From Sipunculus nudus (taxonomy: Eukaryota; Annelida; Sipuncula; Golfingiida; Sipunculidae), in the NCBI GenBank assembly GCA_026874595.1, contig CM049307.1, forward strand, positions 62,776,370 to 62,840,369: a DNA stretch of 64,000 nt, in the 5' to 3' direction. The translations under genes and the position numbers were made by a program. Below the pieces are notes generated by a model that did not search any database, was not told the DNA's origin, and saw nothing but the letters and a program-made list of their open reading frames with translations. This document shows, one piece after another, positions 1 to 10,982 of this stretch; position 1 is the stretch's first letter, and each line of letters begins with the position of its first letter.

Positions 1-389
1 AAATAAGAGACTACGGTTGCAGGCTATTCCCTCTGTGTGCTAATTCTGTTTGATTTGTATGACCAACAAGTAACGGAATATTACAGGTGACGAAATAATA
101 CTTTAATTACGGGCATAATTTACTCTGCGGATCATTTATACAGTAAATACAGTATCTACAACTATCACATATAATAACACACTGGACGCCCAAAAAAAAA
201 AATGACACTGGCTCTTCCTTATCTCAATTAAACTGGTTCTCTGCTCATTTGCAAAGACCATCTGGTACTCATTTATATAAAAGGAATCCATGCTGTATTT
301 CTTCCAGTTGGGAGTGTGACATAGCCATAAATGTAGGTGCATGGTGAATAAAATATCTTTTGTTCAATTTGTCAAAATATCTCGGCCAT

Positions 390-563
390 TTTTCTTATAT
401 CTGTTTCCAGTACTTTATTGTAAGCAAACGAATTACCACAGCCAATTTAATTGATTGATTTTTTTTTTCATATGACACCCACTATGTGCCGATAAAAGAA
501 AATGAAAATGTTCAAGTGAACATCAAGTGTGGGTCAGCGAAGATGACGTGACAGACATTCGTG
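390..563 (+). repeat. Diverged direct repeat, left copy
   Basis: This stretch aligns collinearly with 2845-3040. Shared blocks in order are TATCT-TTTC-CAGTACT, GTTGATTGATT (left: AATTGATTGATT), TTC-AGTGAA-ATCA-GTGT-GG and GACGTGACAG. The two copies flank the inverted-repeat element on either side. Confidence 0.6.
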
Positions 564-604
564 CCCTACGGTGGCTCGTATAGGACATGCACAAAATTAT
601 TTTT

Positions 605-905
605 TATCTCGTTCCCACGCGATAGTATCTCGTGGCCACGCGATAATTATCTCGTTCCCACGAGATAGTATCTCGTTCCCACGCGATAATTATCTCGTTC
701 CCACTCGATAGTATCTCGTGGCCACGCGATAATTATCTCGTTCCCACGAGATAGTATCTCGTGGCCACGCGATAATTATCTCGTTCCCACGAGATAGTAT
801 CTCGTTCCCACGCGATAATTATCTCGTTCCCACGCGATAGTATCTCGTTCCCACGCGATAATTATCTCGTTCCCACGCGTTAGTATCGCGTGGCCACGCG
901 TTAGT
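605..905 (+). repeat. Palindromic 21/22-bp satellite, left arm
   Basis: About 14 units of 21 or 22 bp alternate to make a 43-bp dimer. Each unit is a near-palindrome of the type TATCTCGTGGCCACGAGATA or TATCTCGTTCCCACGCGATA. Units differ in the centre (GTGGCCAC or GTTCCCAC) and in the second half (GAGATA, GCGATA or GCGTTA). Confidence 0.92.
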
Positions 906-1466
906 ATGCCATGCTATAGCTTAAGCCCTCATTTGGACAAGAATGTCTGTGGTCTGTTTTATATCGAGCGTCGATGCAGCTTAAATTGTTTGTATGTATT
1001 TCATTGTATGTGTGTTTGCGCCGAATGCTTTGAGGTAAATTTCAGCAGTTTTCATTGCGTTTGTTCACCATTTCATTGCGTTGGTTCAACTAGCCCATTT
1101 TTATTAGTTCATGGAAAACTGTATTGTGTTTGTTTTAGGGTAAGGGTGATATTAACCCTTGTGTACCAAACATGAATTAAACTGAAACACTTGTTTGTAT
1201 TTTACCTTCCCAGAAAATCTTATTTTTTTAGGACTAGGGTTGGGGTTATTTAATTTCGGGTATACCAAACAGGATAAACAACATGTCGGTTTGTGTTATG
1301 TCTCAAGGAAGAAGCTTAAAACAAAAGGTCTCAGCCATGCCACTTCATAATGACTGGGGGGAGGGGTTAAGGAGACATTTTTACGAGAAATTTGCTCATA
1401 TTTCCCCTTCACATTTTTCTTTCTACAATATAAATTCAGTTATGGATTCAAAGGCGGCGAAACCGT

Positions 1467-1556
1467 GGGGGGGGGCGGGATGGGGGGGGGCCGAGCCCCC
1501 CCCCCCATATTTTTTTTGGGGGGGGGCTCAGTCCCCCCCCGCGCCCCCCAACATAA
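1467..1556. repeat. G-run / C-run inverted blocks
   Basis: Runs of 7-9 G alternate with runs of 8-13 C around GGCCGAGCC and GGCTCAGTCC, forming a near-palindrome. The sequence could form hairpins or G-quadruplexes and is prone to assembly error. Confidence 0.85.
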
Positions 1557-1608
1557 TGATGGGTATAAAAACATCCACTCTATTATTATTGGGTATTTGC
1601 ACCCTCAC

Positions 1609-1626
1609 ATATATATGTATATATAT

Positions 1627-1660
<34 letters not shown>
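1609..1660. repeat. (TA)n microsatellite
   Basis: Nearly pure TA dinucleotide tract inside the inverted-repeat element. Confidence 0.9.
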
Positions 1661-1978
1661 CCTCTTCTGCTCAGTACTTGGAGTACCATATAAACAGGGC
1701 CGCAGACTCCGGGATTTGCGGTGAAAAAAAGTTGATATTCTGTGTGAAAATGAATCCATTGCCAGACAAATAACAAATAATCTCCCTACAAGGAGGTATT
1801 GTTTTACTTAATAAGCATTGACCAATAAAATGCACCAGAATGCAGTAGTACCCATACAGTTTTTCAAAATTTTCAAAACCTTGGGAGGGTGAGACCTCTC
1901 AAAACCACCCCCACCCCCCGTCGGGGATTACCCAATCAAATCCCCCCCCTGCCATTTGTGTCAAGCTACGGCCCTTAT

Positions 1979-1979
1979 T

Positions 1980-2029
<50 letters not shown>

Positions 2030-2235
2030 AATAATAATATATATAATATATATGTATATATAATATATATAATATATATACTAGTACATATATAATATAT
2101 ATATTTATATATATACATAAACACATATATATATATATATATATATATTCCATTTGGGTATACTATATATATACTATATATATAAATAATAAAATATATA
2201 ATATATATGTATATATAAAATATATATATAATATA

Positions 2236-2296
<61 letters not shown>

Positions 2297-2312
2297 TATT
2301 TGGGTATACTAT
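1979..2312. repeat. (TA)n microsatellite cluster with duplicated tail
   Basis: Two long imperfect TA tracts (1979-2147 and 2164-2292). Each ends with the same non-TA sequence, ATTC-ATTTGGGTATACTAT (near 2147 and 2293). The TA tract and its boundary were therefore duplicated together. Confidence 0.85.
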
Positions 2313-2604
2313 TGGGCCCCAATGAAAATTTGGTTTCGCCGCCAATGGTAATTTTTTATTGTGAACATTTATTATGAAAAATATTTTACCCGAACTAGCC
2401 CCCCCCCCCTTTCCCCGCTCACACATTCTCCAGACAAACATGGCCCAGGAGTGTTGTACGAGTGCCCGTTGTATCATTTCAGGTCTCAGCATATTAAGTC
2501 CGCTCTAAATTCATGCAAATAATTGACCATAGTCTTCATCCAGTGTATAGAAGCATGCCTCAAGGATTTAAGATGTAGGTCTTACTGTATTATCTATCTA
2601 CATT

Positions 2605-2776
2605 TATCTCGTTCCCACGCGATAATTATCGCGTGGCCACGAGATACTAACGCGTGGGAACGAGATACTAACGCGTGGGAACGAGATAATTATCGCGTGG
2701 CCACGAGATACTAACGCGTGGGAACGAGATAATTATCGCGTGGCCACGAGATACTAACGCGTGGGAACGAGATAAA
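2605..2776 (-). repeat. Palindromic 21/22-bp satellite, right arm
   Basis: Eight units of the same satellite lie mostly inverted relative to the left arm. The first unit (2605-2626) is still in left-arm orientation, so the flip happens inside the array. The TIR sequence ending at 2811 follows immediately. Confidence 0.9.
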
Positions 2777-2844
2777 AATAATTTTGTGCATGTCCTATAC
2801 GAGCCACCGTACGTGCCGGTATTTATTGCCTTTTTTTAATGATA

Positions 2845-3040
2845 AACATTCTTTGGTATCTATTTCACAGTACTCTGTCATAGCTAAAACAAATACCATG
2901 TCCAAGTAAGTTGATTGATTATTCAGCCATATATCATTTTTACACATTAAACACATCATGAGCCCATATGAGAAATTAAAAATTATTCCAGTGAAAATCA
3001 GTGTAGGGACCAACGAGACGGACGTGACAGGCTCACACCA
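2845..3040 (+). repeat. Diverged direct repeat, right copy
   Basis: Partner of 390-563 in the same orientation, about 2.46 kb away. Similarity runs for roughly 180 bp with small gaps and ends near the shared ACGTGACAG. It may be a local duplication into which the intervening element was inserted, or remnants of one larger repeat. Confidence 0.6.
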
Positions 3041-3050
3041 CGGTATCTAT

Positions 3051-5450
3051 CAGAATATGGGCTGCCTTTTTTACCTTTAAGTTTAAAGATGGGCATGACG
3101 CTCTGCTTGTCTGGGTGATCTATTATTTCAAAAGCAGACCCAAGGTCAAAGCGGTACATCATCTATAAGTGGATATAAATTTTTCAATTTAATCATGAAA
3201 CTCATTCTGTAAAGTGCTGATTAACGTGTTACCCCAAGTCGTAAACACAATACAAGTCAGTCGGTGCTCTTTCATGTTGCTCTGGCTCCGCAATTTCCGC
3301 TGAAACCTGTCAAGGGAACATTTATTTATGTACACATCAAGGAATCAAGCACGATGACAACGACCTATTTCAATGTTTTGATGAGGTACGGGTAATCTTT
3401 GTTTAAAGCTGATATTTTTTACCAGCTGAAAGATTCTACCATTTGGTTAACTTAAATATGCTTAATAAGTCTGGTGTCTTCCAATTAGTTAATTGGAGTT
3501 AGACGTACTTAATAATTTACTAACGCCGAGTCGAGTGCCGGTTTATTCATCTCAAGTGATATTTCTTTGGTCTTAGATCATATGCTACTTTGCGCTGCAT
3601 ATGTGGCATTTAGGAAATTTGATTTAAAGCAGTATTAACGAACAAAGAAATTTATTTAAAAAAAGATGAACAAAAGTTATAAACAAACCCTAAATATTCC
3701 TGAATCGTTTCGGTCGTGTCTCTTCCATGATAATGTAATAGTGCTTTGAATATATAATGACCAGGTTTTATCAAATCATTTATTTTTGTTTTACCCCTGT
3801 TTTACCATATATGATTAAAGATCAGAGTTTCCTTAATATTAAAAAAATGATTTTTTTTGCATTAGTAACCAAGTATGATGAATTTAAGATTACTGGCTAT
3901 ATTTTTTTAGTCTAGATAATATCCCTTTCTTTCCAACTACTTAACCTAAAGAGTGGCACTAATTTTTGTAAGCGGAAAAGTGTGATTTGTTTTTAAAAAT
4001 TAATTGGAAATAAAAATCAGCTGAGAAAAATGAGACTTTCAGGAATCAAACAACTTGATTTTCATTTAATAAGTCAGACACATGAAAAGTTTAACATTCA
4101 AAATATAGTCATAGTAAATTATGCGGAAATGTTTTATATCCCGTAATTTTTTTTACTAAACTTAGATAAAAAAAACTTTGTTGGCTACCATAATATGCTT
4201 ATTTGGCAAACATTTTCTAAAATATCTGAAGAACTAACCACGAACATTAGTCACACTTTATATCTAGATCCAGGAATTCTAGGTCCAAGATTAAAAGAAA
4301 TCCATTTGATCAATATATATAAAATTTACACGCAAATTTTAGAAGCTATGGTTGACAATTTAATTCAAATCTTATTATTCCTACACTATTAAGAAGCATG
4401 GCATATTACATATTTGCTCAATATCATTGCATTGAATAGTGAAACATTCAATTTTCGATCTACGTGCTTTACGCAAAAATACCAGAAACTGCTCAGAGAG
4501 GTGAGTGTTAGGTAGTGTTAATAAAAATATAATAATAATTTTTAGAAGTATGTATCAATATGCATGATGATCATGTTATTATACTTAAGTATAATGCATT
4601 CATCAGTTACAAATGAGTATATGTATGGTAATGATGAGATTATCAAACAAAGTTGTCAGCTTTGTTTGTTGTTCATACATAGCCATCTGCTTCTCGTTAG
4701 AAATCACATTTGTTGTTGTTGAGCAATTCCACAACATCCTGAAATGTCAAACAACGTGGCTAGGAGCAGTAACATTGAATCATCAAACATGATTAGTCAC
4801 GGTTAATTAGATATTGTTTACACCCTGCGTTCACAGTACTCATTCACGTTTCGCGGTCACCCGGAGCTTGTCAGTTGGAAGGTTGGTTGCGCTACAAACC
4901 TGTATTTTAAAAATATTTGTTAAAATAGTTTATTATAATAATATAATACAAAATGAATTACTTAAAGATACCGATTGGCACAAAATTCGAACTGCGCTAA
5001 AGCTGTAAAGTGAAGAAAGCACGAAAAATCAGACGCCAAATTAAGAGATTCCAGAGTTCTTTAACAATATTTACAAATATTTTTAATTATTTACACCAAA
5101 CCCCCCCCCCCCAAAAAAAAGCCCCTGAGCAAGAAGAGATTGCTTCGGACATCAGAAGATAAGCTGACCTTGTTTTTACGATAAAGTTTTGCATGGTATG
5201 GTTTCGGACTATACATTCTAACCTTGCTGTAATGCATAGGTCTGCACATGGCGTTTTTGTTCGTGAGTCTATAAGTGCTTCATGGGTTAAATATCAATTG
5301 AAAGGTGCCTCACCCCCTTCCAGTTTCGAAGATTAGAAAAAAAAAGAGTGTGGAGCCAGTCTAAATCTATAGCATCTGACGGTATGTTGCTTTTACGTTT
5401 CAGGAACGACTGTTAAAGGGGCCTATTCCGATATCTGGCGTCTATTAACA
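3051..5450. other. AT-rich unique sequence
   Basis: No gene, repeat array or transposon end recognised. Short homopolymers only, for example a C run followed by an A run near 5101. Confidence 0.6.
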
Positions 5451-5454
5451 AAAA

Positions 5455-5900
5455 TAACCCTGTGAACCCTTTATAAAATAGGCCGAAAAGACCGATCCCT
5501 TCGCACACAGGTTGTTCGTTTAGTTTATATCAACTGTTTATAACATGTGGGGGACACCAAAAAAATCCAAACACAATCATCAATGTCAAGTTAGAGGAAA
5601 CAGAGTTTTTGACATGGTGTTTTGGAACTAGTAAAGTCTCAACTTCAGCACATATTGGACCAACTCCCTACAGTCACATGGCTTTTCCATTTGTGAACAT
5701 TGTTGTGTTTACTAACTGTTCTCTAAATAAACAATATGATACATCCGTCACAGAGAGTTGTACAAACGTCTTAACAGGAATTAGCTGGATTTCATTATAT
5801 ATACGAAGAGTACCCACAGAAATCAGATACATTCTAAAGAAATCATAGTTGAATGACTGTCTTTAATAAAAGTGGATTCCATAATCGTCGATGGTTCCCG
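5455..5900 (+). repeat. Dispersed repeat family A, copy 1
   Basis: This copy is collinear with 36315-36735. Shared landmarks are AAAATAGGCC, GCACACAGG-TNTTCGTTT, CTGTTTATAACATGTGGGGG, TGTGTTTACTAAC, TCCATCACAGAG-like and CCGGAATT/CAGGAATTAGC blocks. Both copies have the same orientation. No coding potential is evident, and the element type is unknown. Confidence 0.75.
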
Positions 5901-6418
5901 CCCACTATTGACACAGAATGCGTGCACGCTGCCATCAACAGAACTTTTCTTCGGGTGTCACATTTAAATCCATGTGACAGTTTTTTTACATTCATGCCAT
6001 GTTTCTCTGCTTAAGCTTTCTGCTGTACGATGAATAATTAAGTTTTGAACCGTCGTGACTGGCTTCCTAACTACTTGTACTCCGACCTAAGATCTGAGAA
6101 CTAGCCCACCAGAAATCATGTCAATAGTTCTTACGTATATATTTTTGAAGAATTTAAACGCCCTAGAACGTTTTTCAGCTAAAAACATGTCTAGGTTTGG
6201 TACTTCCTGGCTTTAGAGAATGGAATTTATTCACGAGACTAACGTGTGCAGTGGATTGCGAGTGTGCTGGACAGGAAGACGACGTCTGGGAATGAGAAGA
6301 ATTTAAAACTCCGCAAGCCCTATAAATCAGCAGTCTCGAATATTCATGTAAGTGGGCGTACAGGCATCATAAATAGAATTAGTGTTTAAAAATACCCCTT
6401 TTGCCGGGGCGTCAATAC

Positions 6419-6475
6419 GGGGGGGGGGGGGGGAGGATGCGGAGAGGAGGAATATAACAACCCCCCCCCCCCCCA
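6419..6475. repeat. Poly-G then poly-C block
   Basis: A run of about 17 G is followed 25 bp later by about 16 C, giving a potential hairpin. Low complexity. Confidence 0.85.
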
Positions 6476-6479
6476 TTTT

Positions 6480-8380
6480 TAGCATCAAAGGGAGATCAAT
6501 ATACTCATGATTAAGAGTCAGATTGATAGCAGACTGGTTTCATTTTTTTCCAAACCTGAGTTTAAGCTGTAAGCTATAAATTATTATATATCTTAGCCTG
6601 GTTTAAAATTAATCTTACCTGAAAACATAATACTATCTTTAAAAAAAACTATACTTAGCTGTATTATATTTGAAATTGGTCACACACATAATTTGAGGGG
6701 GCATTTTAGAAGCATCAGTTGATAATTAATCTAAGAAGAATAAACATTAGACTCTGTAAGCTGTAGAAAACCAGCAATATCTAATATTAAGGTTTCTCTT
6801 TGCAACATCGGACGATTCGGCACTGCTAGTAGTTCCGTAGTCAAAATAAGGAGAGCCATTTAAAAGAATTCCTTTTGCTAAATATATTTTAGATAACAAT
6901 TCACTCACGGTTCCTAGTGGTAAACAATAACCCGGGTCCCGAATATCAGTGTCACATGGCACGATGCTGAACCGCAGCCAGTATAGCTGATAGTAGATAA
7001 ACCATTTAGAAAACTCCTTTTGTGTTGGTTAATGTATATAAACTGTGTGCTCAGTGCATCTATATTCACGGGTTATGTATACGATGACAAGAAACACTGA
7101 AGAAAGAGCTACAGATGAACTTTCACTCGTTATAGCAATTTCTTCTAACCAGCACCCAGCACCTGAGTTATCCTGATATTTCCCTCAAATATCTTAAGTT
7201 ATTCCTAGGACTGTCCATGTAAAACTTGAAATGAAGAATGCATGACATATCACACTGAGTTTATTGTAACCTTCATTCTTATTCCGTGCATAGTGCCACC
7301 AACAGACCATTGACCTATTTAAGAATCTTTTAAGGAAACATGAGGCACGAGAAACCACCTACCTAAGGGGTACATGTCAGGGTCTGACAATAACATCAGA
7401 CGCTAGTTCAGTGGTCACAAGAAGATTCAGTTAGGATACAAACGGTATGACTCAGCAATGGGTCGATTACACACCCAGGGGACGCAGGTGCAGTAGCCAC
7501 CGGGCCTGGTCAACATCATGATATACAATGAGACGAAGCGTTTGCTACTGCCCTTTTATTGGGACCGAAACCGGAATAGAATTCTGCAGATGTACTTACT
7601 AAGTTGAGCTTCCTTTTAGAAAGTGAAAGCGGTTCCCTCCAACAAAAGAATAAAAAAAAAAATACATATGATTTCTTGGATGGTGTAAAGCAATTAGAGC
7701 AGCAATCAGCAAAATAAACACCTGATTCTTACTCACTGAAATGAAATAGAATGTTGGACGTCAACCAATATTTTCTTGGAACTTGTTTGATTTTTAGTTG
7801 TTGTTTTCTTTTTAGTGTGAATATGTCTTTAAGAGCACCCCTTGTCATTGTTATATTGTTGCCCTAGATTATATACAAACATGTTCTGATTGCAGATCAA
7901 TTCTTTTTTGAATGACCATCAACTTACGTGGTTATGTTGCTAAATGGTGTTCCAGCTTCAATATCTTCGAGAGATGGACTTAATTTTGTGTTGGTTATAT
8001 GCCTTCCTGTCCATACCATTTTATGTCCCAAATGCAAGCTGGCTATTTTCTCTCGAAAAATCATATCAAATAAATTGCCCTTACGATATGAAATTTTGGT
8101 TCCAGAGTCAGTGGCCTCAGCAAAAAATTTGTTTGTTTCCATGACCATAGCAGTAGGAAAGCTTTGAGTATAAATCGTGAACCTGCATGTGAAGCGAAGA
8201 ATCTACATTTACAAGAGAGACTGAAGCTATAATTTTATTCATTATCAATCCTGTCTACCAGTCTCCAACCATTGGTTTATTGTGCTATTTCTGTTAAATA
8301 TACATATTTTGCAAGAGCTTGACAATATAACTAAATGTAGGACAAAAGGCCTGATCCAATTCAATACAGTTTCACCATAT
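6480..8380. other. AT-rich unique sequence
   Basis: No supported gene or repeat. Overlapping open frames on both strands at about 7924-8167 have no recognisable motif. Confidence 0.55.
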
Positions 8381-8392
8381 AGCATCACCGGA

Positions 8393-8559
8393 AATTTAGG
8401 GGCCTGGACAGCGGAGTGGCAAAACGCTTGGCTCTCTCCGCTAGCGAACCGGGTTCGATCCCCGGCGTGGCTATGAGAGTGGGTTGTATTTACCCGTCCA
8501 AGGCCGCTGGTTTTCTCCGGATACTCCGGTTTCCTCCACCCCGACAAACTACCGAACGC
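8393..8559 (+). mobile_element. tRNA-derived SINE with conserved central domain
   Basis: The head is tRNA-like. An A-box-like AGCGGAGTGGC lies near 8410, and a strong B-box GGGTTCGATCCCCGG lies at 8451-8465 with a self-pairing T arm. The downstream body contains GGTTTTCTCCGGATACTCCGG and TTTCCTCCACC, typical of the conserved central domain of molluscan and other invertebrate SINEs. The 10-mer CATCACCGGA occurs at 8383-8392 and 8560-8569 and could be the target-site duplication. The insertion is therefore probably full-length with a short tail, though the duplication could be coincidental. Confidence 0.82.
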
Positions 8560-8699
8560 CATCACCGGAGCCATGATGAGTGCCGCGATTAGTTATAATA
8601 ACTATTTGTACAATCCATGTAAAATAATCCATGTTTTTATATAACCGTTCGCATGATTTGATCCATTAAAACGGACACAACTTTCGTACTTTTATATCC

Positions 8700-9318
8700 A
8701 TAATGCCCCTGAAGTGTTTTGACTGGAATTGTATTATAGCATATCCTGTAACTCATGATGCTCTAAAAGTGTTTTGACTAGTATTGTATTATAGCATATC
8801 CTGTGACTCATGATGCTCTGGAAGTGTTATGACTAGTATTGTATTATAGCATATCCTATAATTCATGATGCTCTTGAAGTGTTTTGACTTGTATTTTATT
8901 ACAGCATATCCTGTAACTCATGATGCTCTTGAAGTGTTTTGACTGGTAGTTTTATTATAGCATATCCTGTAACTCATGATGCTCTTGAAGTGTTTTGACT
9001 TGTATTTTATTATAGCATATCCTATAACTCATGATGCTCTTGAAGTGTTTTGACTGGTATTGTATTATAGCATATCCTATAACTCATGATGCTCTTGAAG
9101 TGTTTTGACTTGTATTTTATTATAGCATATCCTGTAACTCATGATGCTCTTGAAGTGTTTTGACTGGTAGTTTATTATAGCATATCCTGTAACTTATGAT
9201 GCTCTTGAAGTGTTTTGACTACTATTGTAACATAGCATATCCTATAACTCATGATGCTCTTGAAGTGTTTTGACTGGTATTATATTATAGCATATCCTGT
9301 GACTCATGATGCTCTGAA
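8700..9318 (+). repeat. 55-bp tandem repeat, about 11 copies
   Basis: The unit is about 55 bp, with landmarks GATGCTCTTGAAGTGTTTTG, ACTGGTATTGTATTATAGCA and TATCCTATAACTCAT. Two interleaved variants (ACTTGTATTTTATTA and ACTGGTATTGTATTA) partly alternate. Outer units are more diverged than inner ones, as expected for homogenisation by unequal exchange. Confidence 0.95.
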
Positions 9319-9575
9319 AATACAATTGCTATGACTACAATTGTTACCGCTAGAGACATCAGATATAGTATATTTATAATAATAAAAATAATAATGATAA
9401 TAATAATAATGATAGTAATCGCGCCTTTTTATATTTTTGTTGTAAGTCAGCCACTGTACTTTGCATGCGCTGGAGCCTGTAAATTAAATATTTTGATATG
9501 CAAAATATTTGCATCTCTAAGGTTTGGAATTATGATAAATTAAACTAAAATTATGAAAGCTTCAGTTGTTATATA

Positions 9576-9709
9576 CAGTGAAATCAGTGTAATGAGACCA
9601 GCCATGCTACTGGATGTAAGGTCTAAATTCAAAGGTGGTCTTATTGGACTAGTCAGTTCACTCAAAGATTGTCTTAATTGACACATGGTCTTTCAGACAG
9701 GTTCCACTG
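9576..9709. mobile_element. Short TIR element (MITE), pogo/Tc1-like ends
   Basis: A 134-bp element lies between TA dinucleotides (9574-9575 and 9710-9711). Left end CAGTGAAATCAGTGT, right end read inverted CAGTGGAACCTGTCTG. Both arms contain GAGACC/AAGACC and GTCTTATTG/GTCTTAATTG motifs. The size, the TA target and the CAGTG termini fit a non-autonomous pogo/Tigger-type MITE. Confidence 0.7.
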
Positions 9710-10680
9710 TATTATGTAAGCTTTCCAATTTTGAGAATCATATAGCAGCAGGAATTTGTAACTGCGTTGACCTGTATTTTCACAGATGAGGAACTATTAT
9801 GAAGCATACCTAAATATTTAACATGACCAGATGGAACAAATGTGACATTTTCAATTAGGGCTAGGTATCGGTACAATACGTCATTAGACACACTCCTTTC
9901 GATATCCGATGCGTATTGACGATACGCTGCACTTCTTTGTATGTCACTTTCTGAATAAAATTCCTGAGGATAAAATGCTTCTTACTTTTTTTAAATACAG
10001 CATATCTATTATCCCCTGCATTTATGCTTAATATATCAAATAAGTAAAAGAAAGTTAATAAAATCAACCGATTGAAAACTCTTTATCTTATATAAAACGT
10101 CATTTCAAGCAGGCATTATGCATATTTTTCTTTTTAAAAACTAGAGCCAAAACCTCGGTAGGTTGCACTTGTTTCTTTGGGTATGGACTGTTAATTATTT
10201 CAAATGAAGAGTCAAATATGGCTTAAGATATGTAATATGTGGGCAGAAACATTTTGCAAATTTTTTTCCTAACCCTTAACTTATTAGCGATATGGATAAA
10301 GTATCATTTGTCCCACTTACCTTTTAGGGGGAAAAAACGTGTGTTTTTGGACATGGCGATTTCGAGATCATATTTCCGTTTTCCATCTTCTAGTCTCATT
10401 ATATTTACCTAAATGCTCTCTTAATAGTGCATCTCATAATGAGAAAATATCGCTTGCTTCAATGGCATCAGTGACTCATAATGAATGTTAGCCTTTATAA
10501 TTATCTTGAATGATCAAATCAAAACGTATTGATAATCGAGGAAAAATTACTTTCAGATTTTAAGGACGGATGTTATGAACGACAAGAGCTCATCTGTATG
10601 CTTTCTTAGGAGCCAGTTTGGGACAGGATCAAGCTCACAATGCCTCGAAGGAGTCAGTATCCTCTAGATCTCACCCTGGG

Positions 10681-10982
10681 CACTGACAAAAATAATTTTC
10701 TTGTGAAGATTATATTTTGTATCCAAAGAAGCTTTTATGTAGTAAAAAAATCCTCAAGTTATTTTCCTTGATTTATAGGCAGCAGGCTTAAAATCAAGCA
10801 AATATATCTAGATTTTCCTAAGAAAAGATAAATTATCTTATCATTAAAATTATTTCATCAAAATACCCAAGATAATATTCCTTGCCATATCTCTTCTAGT
10901 AGCATGAAAAATTGAAGAAAAATTTCTTATCATAGGAAAAAATGTTCTTTACCATAACAAGAACAATTTTGTTTTGACAGTG
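10681..10982. mobile_element. 302-bp inverted-repeat element (candidate MITE)
   Basis: The left end CACTGACAAAAATAATTTTC pairs with the inverted right end CACTGTCAAAACAAAATTG, and both continue into TTCTTGT. The interior is AT-rich with internal palindromic A/T motifs and has no ORF. No clear target duplication is visible (GGG on the left, GGT on the right), so the superfamily is open. Confidence 0.6.

Larger units (their letters stand above)
567..2811. mobile_element. Compound inverted-repeat element with satellite arms
   Basis: Both outer ends carry the same inverted sequence, beginning TACGGTGGCTCGTATAGGAC and running through ACATGCACAAAATTA into satellite units. The outermost TA on each side could be a target-site duplication, as in TA-targeting DNA transposons. 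Between the arms (567-905 and 2605-2811) lie about 1.7 kb without a credible transposase. That interior holds (TA)n tracts, G/C homopolymer blocks and an inner inverted 12-mer, GGCGGCGAAACC (1453 region, complement near 2335). It looks like a non-autonomous foldback-type element. The family is not identified. Confidence 0.7.

Noticed and set aside
1899-2492. Tyr/Ile-rich open frames
   Set aside because: They translate (TA)n tracts.
8401-8470. Possible functional tRNA gene
   Set aside because: The B-box is perfect, but acceptor pairing is poor and the sequence runs straight into a SINE core domain, so it was called a SINE head.
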